64,000 bases of DNA from Pseudomonas svalbardensis (GTDB lineage Bacteria; Pseudomonadota; Gammaproteobacteria; Pseudomonadales; Pseudomonadaceae): contig NZ_CP125619.1 in assembly GCF_030053115.1 (NCBI RefSeq), positions 3,855,501-3,919,500 on the forward strand. Direction: 5' to 3'. The translations under genes and the position numbers were made by a program. The notes under the pieces were generated by a model. It had not been told where the DNA came from and searched no databases. It worked only from the letters and a program-made list of their open reading frames with translations. Of the stretch, positions 44,740 to 53,560 are shown one piece after another; position 1 is the stretch's first letter; the number at the start of each line of letters is the position of its first letter.

Positions 44740-45697
44740 ACGCCGATTGCAGGGCAACTTGCGGCGCTCGTGGGCGGAAGCCCAATTCGGTCCTGGCCTT
44801 GGTGATGGTGTATTCCTGTTTAACGCCGTGAAACATCCTCACCTGACTGAGCAACAGTTGAGCTGGCCGACCGGTCAACCCGGCCCAACGCTCCTGCATC
44901 CACGCCACCGCGACCAACAGCCATTTGGGTGCCGGCCGTGGTGGGCGATAGCCCGGTGAAACCACGTTCGCGGCATCAATGATCTCGGCCAGTGAAGAGG
45001 ACCGTTCATTCGCCAGAATGTAGCGCTGCCCTGACCGGCCTTTTTCTGCCGCGAGGATCATCCCCAGGGCGACATCTCGCACGTCGACAAAATTGAAATG
45101 AAAGCCTGGGTCCAGAGGCATTTGTCGCCGTCTGACCGAATCGACAAACTTCATGGTGTCAGTCAGCTTGGCCGCGTTGGGGCCGATCATCGCCGAGGGC
45201 AACACCGCGACCATCCAAAGATTCAGCGCCTGAGCCGTTCTCCAGGCCATTTGCTCCGACAGGATCTTGGACGCGTAATAGGCATTCTCGCCCTCGTCAT
45301 TCCAGTGCTCTTCATCGAGCGCCTGCCCGTTCTGACCGATGGCCGCAACGGAACTGACATACACCACGCGCTTGACCCCGGCCTTCGCCGCCGCCTGCAA
45401 AACGCGACGTGTTCCTTCCACATTCGGTTCGATAATCTCGGCGTGCGGATGCCTCGCCCAGTGCTTGAACACCGCCGCGACCTGAAACAGCACGTCGACC
45501 CCTTTCAACGCCTCGAGCATGGCCGCTTCGTCGAGCAGTTCGGCATACACCCTTTCGCAATCCAGCCCCTCAAACGCTGCCGAATCGTTGACATCACGAA
45601 CCCCGGCGCGGACTCGGTAACCCTGATCGAGCAAGGCTCTGACCAAGGTATTGCCCAAATGCCCATTGGCGCCTGTGACCAGACATAACTGACTCAT
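44666..45697 (-). CDS. NAD-dependent epimerase/dehydratase (dihydroflavonol reductase-like)
   Basis: 343 residues of the extended SDR type: VTGANGHLGNTLVRALLDQG at the N-terminus, VYVSSVAAIGQNG, and YYASK (Tyr/Lys). It resembles DFR/cinnamoyl-CoA reductase-like or ketone reductases. The ATG at 45697 follows GGGGGACAGTTGT. The gene is driven from a promoter with a 20-bp spacer and MerR-type dyad, which suggests induction by an organic or redox signal. Confidence 0.87.
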   Translation of the reverse strand: MSQLCLVTGANGHLGNTLVRALLDQGYRVRAGVRDVNDSAAFEGLDCERVYAELLDEAAMLEALKGVDVLFQVAAVFKHWARHPHAEIIEPNVEGTRRVLQAAAKAGVKRVVYVSSVAAIGQNGQALDEEHWNDEGENAYYASKILSEQMAWRTAQALNLWMVAVLPSAMIGPNAAKLTDTMKFVDSVRRRQMPLDPGFHFNFVDVRDVALGMILAAEKGRSGQRYILANERSSSLAEIIDAANVVSPGYRPPRPAPKWLLVAVAWMQERWAGLTGRPAQLLLSQVRMFHGVKQEYTITKARTELGFRPRAPQVALQSAFIYLGQRSTHRYEVLSLRPVQKGN

Positions 45698-45743
45698 ACA
45701 ACTGTCCCCCTCGCTTGAATAAGCAGCTGTTTTGGCGAGGACG

Positions 45744-45775
45744 ACCTTAGTCTCTGTCCCTTGGGACAGAGTCAA
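45744..45775 (-). promoter_or_regulatory. MerR-type promoter and operator
   Basis: On the minus strand: -35 TTGACT (45775-45770), 20-bp spacer, -10 TAAGGT (45749-45744). The spacer holds the dyad CTCTGTCCC-AA-GGGACAGAG (45771-45752). Long spacers with a central dyad are the hallmark of MerR-activated promoters. Confidence 0.8.
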
Positions 45776-45778
45776 GCA

Positions 45779-46477
45779 TCAGGACTCATGACCGGAGCGT
45801 TGCTGACCGGCGCTGGACTCTCGCAGCCAGGCCCGCTGCAACAGCTTGATGACCTCGGCATCCGAGGTCTGGGTAAAGTCCATGTACCAACGGCCGATCG
45901 ACATGAGCCAGTCGGGAATGAGCGGGCATATCAGCTCATCCACCTCGCTGCGTAGCGCCTCCGCCGTCTCAATCGGCGCCACCGGCACGGCGACGACGAT
46001 ACGAGACGGCGCGTGCACACGCACCGCGTGTATCGCCGCCATCATCGAGGCGCCTGTCGCCAGGCCGTCGTCGATCAGGATCACCACCTGATCCTTGAGT
46101 TGCACAGGCGCGCGCGTTCCCCGGTAAACCTGCTCGCGGCGCAACAGCTCCCGGGTTTCCCGTGCGACCACGGTGTCGAACGTGGCCTGATCAATCGGGT
46201 GGGCCCGCAGCGCGTGTTCATTGAGGATTTGGATGTCGCCGCTGGCGATGGCGCCCATGGCGAGCTCCTGATGGGACGGAACCCCGAGCTTGCGCACCAG
46301 CATCAGGTCCAGACGAACGTCCAGTGCAGCGGCCACCTCATAGGCGACCGGCACACCGCCTCGGGGCAGGGCGAGGATGATGACATCGGGTCGATGCGCG
46401 TATTTGAGCAACGGTTCCACCAGACGTCGTCCGGCAGCGGCCCGGTCCTGCAGGATGGTGGGCGATGAGGGGCTCAT
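45779..46477 (-). CDS. Phosphoribosyltransferase
   Basis: 232 residues, PRTase fold. PRPP motif VILIDDGLATGASM at about 131-144; ALPRGGVPVAYEVAAAL at the N-terminal loop. Of the ComF/Pur-type group seen near stress or erythromycin-esterase genes. The stop lies next to the -35 of the downstream epimerase promoter. Substrate unknown. Confidence 0.87.
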   Translation of the reverse strand: MSPSSPTILQDRAAAGRRLVEPLLKYAHRPDVIILALPRGGVPVAYEVAAALDVRLDLMLVRKLGVPSHQELAMGAIASGDIQILNEHALRAHPIDQATFDTVVARETRELLRREQVYRGTRAPVQLKDQVVILIDDGLATGASMMAAIHAVRVHAPSRIVVAVPVAPIETAEALRSEVDELICPLIPDWLMSIGRWYMDFTQTSDAEVIKLLQRAWLRESSAGQQRSGHES

Positions 46478-46572
46478 TTGAAAACCTCCTCAGGCGATCA
46501 CGCCTGTCGGTTCGCAGCACACGGTCACTCAGGATTGTCGGTCTGAAGGTGGCCGACAGCAAGTCCGCCCGC

Positions 46573-47931
46573 CTACACCAACCGCTCAATCTTCTGATGC
46601 TGCCAGACCATTTTGTAATACGCCGTCTGCAACACCAGCATCCCCAGATACGCCACCGGAAACGCCATCCACACACCCTGCAACCCGAAGTGCCCGTCCA
46701 GCACATACGCCACCGGCAACTGCACCCCGACCACACAAAAAATCGAAATCGCCATGGGCACCAGCACCGAGCCGCTGGCGCGCATGATGCCGCCGACGAT
46801 CGCCTGGAAGCCGAACACCAACAGACTCCACAGCATGATGTGCAACAGATGCTCCGCCTTCGCCCGGGTGGAATCATCCGTGAGGAACAACCCCAGCAAC
46901 CAGTGCGACAACAGATAACCCAACACCACCAACCCACCGGTCAGGCACACATTGATCAACAGCCCCGTGCGCAGAATCGGCCCCATGCGCTCAAGCCGCC
47001 CTGCCCCAATCGCCTGAGCACCGAGGATCGACGCCGTGATCGCAATCGACAGCGCCGGAAACTGCACGTAATTGACGATCTGCGTCACCGCCCCATACGC
47101 CGCCGTCGCCTGCGAACCGTGCTGATTCACCAGCGCCAGAATCACCAGCTCCGACACCGACAACACCACCATCTGCAACCCGGTTGGCAACCCGATGCGC
47201 AACACCTTGCCGAGAATCACCAGATCCAGGCGCATCGCCGCAAACATCTCCCGATCCGGCGCCAACGGATGCCCCTTGCGAATCAACCGCCACGCCAGCC
47301 ACCCCATCGCCGACAAGTTACCCGCCAACCCGGCATACGCCGCACTCTGAATCCCCATCATCGGCAACCCGAACCAACCGCGAATCAACGCCGGCGTCAG
47401 CGCCAACCCGATACACGTCGACACCACCAACGCAATCAGCGGCGACACCGTATCGCTCACCCCGCGCAGGAGTTGGGTGAAGAGCACGTAGACCAGGAGG
47501 GACGGCATGATCCACATCATCACGTGGGCGTAGGACACGGCGTCGTCGATAACGTCGGCCGGTGTGCCCAAGCCTTGCAGGGCGGGTCTTGCGAAAACGC
47601 TGCCGAGTACTGCCGCTGTCAGACCGATCATTGCACCTAACAGCAAGGTTGTGCCGGCGATGGTTTTCACCAGATGCGGCTCGCGCGCCCCCCAGGCTTG
47701 GCCGATCAGCACGCCCGCACCCGCGCCGAGGCCGATGACCAGGGCGATGAAGAAGAAGACGATCGGGAACATGCCGGACACGGCAGCCAGGGCTTGGGTG
47801 CCGAGCATTTGGCCGATGTAGATGCTGTTGATGGTGCCCGACATGGATTGGAGGAAATTGGAGAGGACCATGGGGGCCAGGAAAAGGAGGTAGGTTTTCC
47901 AGAGGGGGTGTTGGGTGGCGGGGGTTTGCAT
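46573..47931 (-). CDS. MATE-family efflux transporter
   Basis: 452 residues with twelve predicted helices in two homologous halves (MVLSNFLQSMSGTINSIYIG and GLPTGLQMVVLSVSELVILA). NorM-like Na+ or H+ coupled export of drugs or metabolites. No regulator adjacent. Confidence 0.9.
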   Translation of the reverse strand: MQTPATQHPLWKTYLLFLAPMVLSNFLQSMSGTINSIYIGQMLGTQALAAVSGMFPIVFFFIALVIGLGAGAGVLIGQAWGAREPHLVKTIAGTTLLLGAMIGLTAAVLGSVFARPALQGLGTPADVIDDAVSYAHVMMWIMPSLLVYVLFTQLLRGVSDTVSPLIALVVSTCIGLALTPALIRGWFGLPMMGIQSAAYAGLAGNLSAMGWLAWRLIRKGHPLAPDREMFAAMRLDLVILGKVLRIGLPTGLQMVVLSVSELVILALVNQHGSQATAAYGAVTQIVNYVQFPALSIAITASILGAQAIGAGRLERMGPILRTGLLINVCLTGGLVVLGYLLSHWLLGLFLTDDSTRAKAEHLLHIMLWSLLVFGFQAIVGGIMRASGSVLVPMAISIFCVVGVQLPVAYVLDGHFGLQGVWMAFPVAYLGMLVLQTAYYKMVWQHQKIERLV

Positions 47932-48040
47932 TGAGGGTCCGTCTCGGGGTGGGCTCGTGTTTTGGAAATTCTACGCTAGGGGACTGGGCACCACCCGATT
48001 CGATTTCGCAGATTTGGATAGCAAGAGTAATGTCCGTATA

Positions 48041-49237
48041 TGGACTCCTCCTCATTGCAAGCCCCTTTTCTTTGGCGCCCGTGTCGACTGCACACGTATA
48101 TTCGGCCTCTAAATACGGCATCGTTTCGATGCAGGGCCATGATGGGCTATTCGCGCGCCGGCTCCCGATCGCTTTTTCGTGCTTTTCGCACGTGGACATT
48201 CGAGGGTTTTGCCGACGCCGGTTCGACCGGTTTGCCATCGTTCAGGTAGCTTCGCAATCGTGGTTAAGAGTTGTTTCTCTCGTAGAGCACGTCGGGTAAA
48301 TAGGTCAGCCGCTGCCTGATTCGGTTGGTAATCAGTGCCGTGACGCAGCATCGCCCAAGCCATGCGTGCAGTTTTGTTGGCCTGCGCAATAGCGGCCACA
48401 TTGGGATGCGATCGCTCGGCTAAACGAACGGCCCACTGGCTAAGTCGATCCTCTTTGGATTTGGCTGTGTGTAGCGCCGAGCGTGCGCCATGCACCATCA
48501 ATGTTCGCAGATACGCATCACCGCGCTTGCTGATACCGAGTAGTCGATCCTTACCACTAGAACTGTGTTGCCTCGGTGTCAGTGGTGAGGCGGCAAACTG
48601 TCGGCCATTGGCAAACTGAAGGGCATCACCGAGAGCGACGACGAGCGCTGTGGCGATCATTGGGCCGACGCCGCGCAGCTGTTGAAGACGGACGGCGGAC
48701 GGCTCGCTTGTCGCGATCGCCGTGATCTCGCCGTCGAATTTGCATACTCGTTCATCCAGCGCACGAAGGTCGCCCCACAAACCATCCAGCAGACGACGAA
48801 AGCGCTGTTGTTCGATGGTCTTGACGGCGACGAAGCGCATGCTGGGGCGACTCATCGCTTCGCAGATTGCCTCGGCATCGTTGGCGTCGTTCTTGTTGCT
48901 CTTGACGTACGGTTTGACGAACTGCGGCGCTATCAGCTTCACCCGGAATCCGCGTGCTTGTAGTTGCCGGACCCAGTGATGCGCACCACCGCAACTTTCC
49001 ATGCCTATCTCACAGCCAGGTTCGATCTTCTCCAACACCGTTTGCAGCCAGCGGTCATGCGGCAGACGCTGCCGCCAGACGGGTAGCTCATGACAATCCA
49101 CGCCGTGGATCTGAAACACGTTCTTGGCCAGGTCGACCCCAATGCGCATAAGCTTCATGTGTGGACTCCTCCTCACGGTTGACTGTGGTTCGTACTTTCA
49201 GTCTGGCACTCAAGATGCCGAAGTGAGGAGGAGTCCA
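48041..49237 (-). mobile_element. Degenerate IS110-family element
   Basis: 1197 bp bounded by TGGACTCCTCCTCA (48041-48054) and its exact reverse complement (49224-49237). A third copy, in the same orientation as the left end, lies at 49162-49175 just before the transposase start. The single transposase gene has an internal deletion and altered end, so the copy is probably dead on its own. Confidence 0.8.
48109..49158 (-). pseudogene. IS110-family transposase with internal deletion
   Basis: 349 codons from MKLMRIGVDLAK. The DEDD RuvC-like part is intact: Asp9, Glu54 (GMESC), Asp91 and Asp94 (NDANDAE). At residue 118 (VKTIEQQ) the sequence jumps to RFRRLLDGLWGDLRALDERV; about 64 residues of the normal coiled-coil region are missing in frame. 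A further residue is lost in the Tnp20 domain (AASPLTPRQH in place of AASLGLTPRQH). After TDYQPNQAAA, where relatives stop, about 50 unrelated residues follow. Probably inactive. Confidence 0.85.
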
Positions 49238-49401
49238 TCCCATTGCTTTTGGCCAGAAGCGGTCACTGGGATGCGCCTGGAAAACGAGTTGATTCAATGG
49301 GCATCAAAATTGACTGTGTGTGCCGACACGATGGCTGATATCTTTCCCGCGCACCAAATCGCGTCCAATCGACGCTGACCCCATCAAGGAAGATAAAAAC
49401 A

Positions 49402-49779
49402 ATGAATATATTATTCATCGCTTCGCTAGGAATTTTATCGCTAATTCAAACTTCACTATCCTTCGCGGATAATGTTAATGGAAAAAGTCTCTATTTACAG
49501 CGATGCGCCATGTGCCACGGAATAGATCTCAAAGCAACAGGACCATTGTTTAATAAAAGCAATCCTCCTACACCTAATCTAACAACATCCGCTTTCAAAA
49601 AACGATTAAATGATTATCCGGGCGTAATTGTATCATCGATAATACTTCGTCCAAATGGAGACTTGATTCCAAAAACTTTGCGAGAGAATGGTGTAAAGCT
49701 ATCGCCGTACTCATGGAGGATTAAAGATCTGCGCGATTTAAATCAATACATGGGTGGTGTGATTTCAAAAAATCGATGA
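49402..49779 (+). CDS. Small c-type cytochrome
   Basis: 125 residues. Signal peptide ending SLSFA-DN; heme site Cys35-Ala-Met-Cys38-His39; a Met near the C-terminus (QYMGGV) could be the sixth ligand. Periplasmic electron carrier. The gene is much richer in A and T than its neighbours, with AT-ending codons, and sits between insertion sequences: a likely recent acquisition. GGAAG lies before the ATG. Confidence 0.82.
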   Translation: MNILFIASLGILSLIQTSLSFADNVNGKSLYLQRCAMCHGIDLKATGPLFNKSNPPTPNLTTSAFKKRLNDYPGVIVSSIILRPNGDLIPKTLRENGVKLSPYSWRIKDLRDLNQYMGGVISKNR

Positions 49780-50494
49780 TTTTTGAGATGAGAGGTAGGC
49801 ACAGAAATCTAAAAGCCATTTCAGGTTTGAGGGCTTGTGGGGCAATGCCGGTGAGCCAGTCGGCCTCTCGCGGGCATATCGCTAATGAACAATCTCGGAT
49901 CAATACAAGCTCGGGCGGCTCTTCGCATCCAGCAGCAGTCGGCTGCGGTCGTGACAGGCAAGTAACGGCCAAAAGCGGAAGGTCACGTTTCGAGTAATAT
50001 GCAATGGGGCACTGTAGAAATTATCCTTATCACGTGTCCTGTCAGTGCTGACCTGGCCTGTAAGTGCTAAGCAGGATCAGGCCATGTATCGACTATGCCC
50101 AACGAAAGGCCGGGTAGCTCTCGCAGGAGTATGCAAAGGAACAAGCTGTATCCAACCAGTAATGTGTCGCTTATCGAATCCTGACAGTGCCAGTTTGAAG
50201 GTGATGGCTGCTATTGGCCGTTCTCTGCCTCATACCTAGCAGTTATAGCTACCCAGTTTGGCTGTTCTGATGTGGGCGAATTCAGACGCCGCACTGCGGG
50301 TACGATGCGGCTGGGACCTAGCCTTGGATTCGATGGCGGTCAGCAGAACCCACCCTAAACCCTTGTTGCTTCGACAAACCTTTTTTCACCGCAATGCGCG
50401 CCTCAGGGTTTGGCACCCCCAACGAAACATGTCGTTGTTTGCTCGGCGCGCATCACTCTTCGTTTCGGATATGGACATTAGCTTTATCGATACT
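49780..50494. other. Long stretch without a recognised gene
   Basis: About 715 bases of mixed composition between the cytochrome and the PRC-barrel gene. Several short open frames on both strands (for example 50045-50239 and 50258-50638 plus) lack ribosome sites and any recognisable family. Fragments such as GGCCAAAAGCGG near 49972 occur elsewhere in the window as dispersed scraps. I see no RNA gene. Confidence 0.4.
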
Positions 50495-50938
50495 TTATCT
50501 CCGAACAGCATCATAATCGTAGGGTTTAGTTCCATAGAAAGAATGGATTTCTGTTACCCAAGACTCGTCGGCCATATTAGGCCAATTGTCCTTGTCAAAA
50601 CCTGGTGCATTTTCCAAGCGTTCTTTCTCTACGTTTAGTACGAAGCGCTTATTTACTGTATCGAGTGTCAATGCATTCCAAGGTACCGCTAAAAGTTTTT
50701 CTCCCATGCTAAGAAAGCCACCAAAAGATAGAACAGCATAACTCACTCTACCGCTGCGAACATCCAGCATGATTTCCTTAATATCTCCCAAGTCTTCCTC
50801 ATTATGGTTATAAACATCATTTCCAATGAGTGTGTCTGCCCCCATCAGGTCGGGGCCAGGCCCCTGTTCCTCAGAGCCGGCATCTCGTAGGAGGTTGGTT
50901 TTGTACATGCCATAAGTATCGCGATCTTCGTAGTTCAT
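50495..50938 (-). CDS. PRC-barrel domain protein
   Basis: 147 residues. The central PRC-barrel reads TLIGNDVYNHNEEDLGDIKE, DVRSGRVSYAVLSFGGFLSM and LLAVPWNALTLD. Soluble, of the type linked to stress and envelope physiology. AGGAG lies 7 bases before the ATG. Base composition is lower in GC than the core genome. Confidence 0.85.
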   Translation of the reverse strand: MNYEDRDTYGMYKTNLLRDAGSEEQGPGPDLMGADTLIGNDVYNHNEEDLGDIKEIMLDVRSGRVSYAVLSFGGFLSMGEKLLAVPWNALTLDTVNKRFVLNVEKERLENAPGFDKDNWPNMADESWVTEIHSFYGTKPYDYDAVRR

Positions 50939-51458
50939 TACTATCTCCTATCAGCAATCGTCAATCAATCAGAAAAATGTACCCACCGCCTTGATGGCTG
51001 TATTAGTGGGAGTCACCCGCTTTCGAAAAAGTTGAATTTTTTTTTCTGCATGACGACGAATGGTAGGTTGAAGCAAAAAGTCACTCAACTTTTAATTAGT
51101 GCGCTATCCATGTGTGATGCTTGTTTTTATTTTGGGCATTAACCAGATCGATATCATAGATGCGTGGAGGAAGCGATTTCTCATTATGGCAACTGATTTG
51201 CATATGACTTCATAAATATGAGGATTAAGTTTGGGTCGCTGCTGCGACCAAACTTATTTGAATGTTAGTTAATATAGGGAAAAGTCCAGCAAAATCTGGA
51301 GCAGGACATAAAATTGGCAGGTATATGTCTGCTTTTGGCCGATAGCAGTCGCCCGCGGAAGGGGCGTAACGGTCCTAGGACCACCATAAAAATTCCTACA
51401 CAAACCTCGGAATCCCTCACCTTTCCCGCCGTTCTGATGAGGCCTATAGTCCATCTCG
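50939..51458. other. AT-rich intergenic stretch
   Basis: About 520 bases. A hairpin AAGTTTGG-GTCGC TGCT GCGACCAAACTT lies at 51227-51255; it could end a transcript or fold in a small RNA. The rest holds the PRC-barrel promoter side (50940-51180). No gene seen. Confidence 0.4.
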
Positions 51459-51691
51459 TCGCCCAAAATGGCGATTCGGGTTTGGCGACCCGAGAAACGA
51501 ATGCGAGGGCCGCCTGCCCATTTGCAGGCGTCGTCGCAACTGCAAAACCGCTGTACTATGGCGGTTGCGCGCGGGAGACCTTCGGGTCTGCCGGTTTTCG
51601 TTCCCGGTTCGCCAACCTGCGCGCAACTGCCACCCTATTCGTTTGGCGACGATCTGTTGGCGGTCTCATCTAACTGAACGAGATCTCACCT
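51459..51691 (+). ncRNA. Structured leader element, copy 1 (upstream of DUF3077 gene)
   Basis: 233 nt. It holds hairpin TCGCC-CAAAAT-GGCGA (51459-51474), hairpin CGGG-TTTGGCGA-CCCG (51477-51492), hairpins around GCCTGCCCATTTGCAGGC (51511-51529) and AACCGC...GCGGTT (51546-51566), AGACC-TTCG-GGTCT (51577-51590), and the long-range stem TCGCCAAC (51609-51616) with GTTTGGCGA (51641-51649). It ends at the DUF3077 start. The same order of elements is found in copy 2 at 22423-22653. Confidence 0.62.
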
Positions 51692-51964
51692 ATGGAAAGA
51701 TACATGCCCCTCCCCGGAATCGACCTGATCCCGGCTTCCCTGCTCATCGACACCCAAGCCCCACTCGACGTCCTGCAAGCCATGGCTGACTACCGCATCC
51801 GCACGGTCACCCAAGTGCTGGAAAATATCGCCTGCCGCGCCGAACTCGGTTGCGACACGGTGGTGTTGAAAGACTTTTCTCAGCTGTTAGTCATTCCGTT
51901 ACGCGACGGCTGTGACTTGATGGACGTGATCGGTCGACGCTTACGAGCGCAGGTGAAGGAGTAA
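51692..51964 (+). CDS. DUF3077 family protein
   Basis: 90 residues, helical: VLQAMADYRIRTVTQVLENI, then GCDTVVLKDFSQLLVIPLRD. Matches DUF3077, a small Pseudomonas-specific family with many paralogues. The ATG at 51692 has only a weak ribosome site; a second ATG at 51704 (MPLPGIDL) has GGAAAG 5 bases before it and is the likelier start. A perfect terminator follows. Function unknown; the leader is shared with the DUF6124 gene. Confidence 0.83.
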   Translation: MERYMPLPGIDLIPASLLIDTQAPLDVLQAMADYRIRTVTQVLENIACRAELGCDTVVLKDFSQLLVIPLRDGCDLMDVIGRRLRAQVKE

Positions 51965-51966
51965 GT

Positions 51967-51999
51967 AAAAACGGGCGCCTCAATGGGCGCCCGTTTTTC
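51967..51999. terminator. Rho-independent terminator
   Basis: AAAAACGGGCGCC (51967-51979) pairs with GGGCGCCCGTTTTT (51985-51998); T run on both strands. Ends the DUF3077 transcript. Confidence 0.9.
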
Positions 52000-52074
52000 T
52001 GCAATTGCGATCTGTGCGTAAACGCGGCTGACGGATCCTTTCGTGAGCCCATTGACCGAAGTCATTTCACAAAA

Positions 52075-52186
52075 AATATGTGAAATAAAATGTGAAGATA
52101 ATTTTGTTTAGAAAGCCTCAAAAACCCCTGAAGCCCAGTAAATCAGCGCTTGTTCATCCATTCAATATGTGAAATAAAATGTGAAG
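52075..52186. promoter_or_regulatory. Two 23-bp direct repeats upstream of fic
   Basis: The same 23 bp (core TGTGAAATAAAATGTGAA) occurs at 52075-52097 and 52164-52186, 89 bp apart. Each has two TGTGAA hexamers 12 bp apart. The left copy also forms TTTCACA...TGTGAAA with bases from 52064. They flank the fic promoter region and end 23 bp before its start: probable operators, possibly for the Fic protein's own winged helix. Confidence 0.65.
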
Positions 52187-52209
52187 CCTTTCATACGGTA
52201 CAAACCGCT

Positions 52210-53400
52210 ATGTCCCTGATCACATCCAAATCCTGGCTCGACCCGATTCTCCCTGACGCATTGCCTCCTTCAATCATTGCTCTCGCGGACGCGCTGCCCA
52301 GAAAGACACAATTCCTAGCCGGACGCCTGCCGCCTGAAACCGCTGCACGCCTCGGCCGTTTGCTGCAAATCACCAATACGTACTACTCGAACCTGATCGA
52401 AGGGCAATACACCGAGCCCGCCGAAATGCAAAAAGCACAAGCGGCGCCGGTCAAAGATCGCAAACAGCTTAAAAACCTGGCGGTTGAACAGATGGCGGTG
52501 CAAGCATTGCTCGAACGGGTCTTGCGCCAACGCGCGCCGTTTGCCTGGGGTGACATGTTCGCACCTGAGCTTGTGAGCACAGCACATAAACGGCTTTTTC
52601 GCGGTGCCAGTGATGCGGAACGAACGCTGTCAGATGGCTCGATCATGCAGCCCGGTATGCGCTCGGTCACAGGTCAGAACGTTGTCGTTGGTAATCATGA
52701 TGCACCGGACGCTTGTGCTGTAGAGGGAATGCTACGACACCTTCAGGCAGGCTTCGGCCGACAGACAGACTCCCGCCGTCAGCTTATTTCTGCGCTTGCC
52801 TACCATCATCGCCTCGCGTGGGTTCACCCCTTTGCAGACGGGAATGGTCGGGTTGCTCGGTTGGTCACTCATCTTCAGTTGGTGAGTTTGGGACTGAAGC
52901 CAACGTTATGGTCACTGTCTCGCGGCCTTGCAAGGCAACACCAGAATTACTACACCGCACTGACCATGGCCGACCGCCGAAGAGAAGGTGATCTGGACGG
53001 ACGCGGCCAGCTGTCTCAGCGACGCTATTTCGAATTCATCGAGTTCATGCTGCAGGTTTGTCACGACCAGGTCGATTACATGACCGCCGCAGTGGACCCG
53101 TCTCAGCTTCGAGAGCGCGTGATACGCGCGTTTCACTACAATGAAAAACTTGTACAAGAAGGCATTCGCCCGGAAAGTGCGCCTGCAATCATTGCGCTGA
53201 TCACCCAAGGAAGCCTGCCGCGCAACGAAATAAAGACCTTCACCGGCCTTACACCACGCCCGGCAATCGATGAGCTTTCGCGGCTAATCAAAGTCGGCCT
53301 GGTGGAAAGCCGAACGCCTAAATCCCGGTTCGTCACGCCCGGCCTGCCCGCTTGGTTTGCTCAAGATATTTTTCCGGATTTGCATCAACGGTTTCAGTAA
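52210..53400 (+). CDS. Fic-family AMP transferase, class II, with C-terminal winged helix
   Basis: 396 residues. The inhibitory helix motif Ser60-Asn-Leu-Ile-Glu64-Gly65 ((S/T)xxxE(G/N)) lies N-terminal to the Fic core, making this class II. The core motif is HPFADGNGRVAR with His206. After residue 300 a winged-helix domain (PAIIALITQGSLPRNEIKTF) follows, as in DNA-binding Fic proteins. Such enzymes AMPylate targets such as gyrase, or themselves, once the inhibitory Glu is displaced. I take the ATG at 52210; the frame is open from 52150, but that part holds the second operator repeat. Confidence 0.87.
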   Translation: MSLITSKSWLDPILPDALPPSIIALADALPRKTQFLAGRLPPETAARLGRLLQITNTYYSNLIEGQYTEPAEMQKAQAAPVKDRKQLKNLAVEQMAVQALLERVLRQRAPFAWGDMFAPELVSTAHKRLFRGASDAERTLSDGSIMQPGMRSVTGQNVVVGNHDAPDACAVEGMLRHLQAGFGRQTDSRRQLISALAYHHRLAWVHPFADGNGRVARLVTHLQLVSLGLKPTLWSLSRGLARQHQNYYTALTMADRRREGDLDGRGQLSQRRYFEFIEFMLQVCHDQVDYMTAAVDPSQLRERVIRAFHYNEKLVQEGIRPESAPAIIALITQGSLPRNEIKTFTGLTPRPAIDELSRLIKVGLVESRTPKSRFVTPGLPAWFAQDIFPDLHQRFQ

Positions 53401-53560
53401 TTGGATTTAATGAAAACGGGCGCCATCAAGGCCCAATGCCAGTCAGTTAAGAAATTTCAGCGGCGATGCATTTCCTTGTAATTGAATGGACTCGCCCACG
53501 CCGAGGCGTCAATGCGCCACGGTGGCAGTCTAAACAGCCAACGACAGCGAGGGCGAGTCC

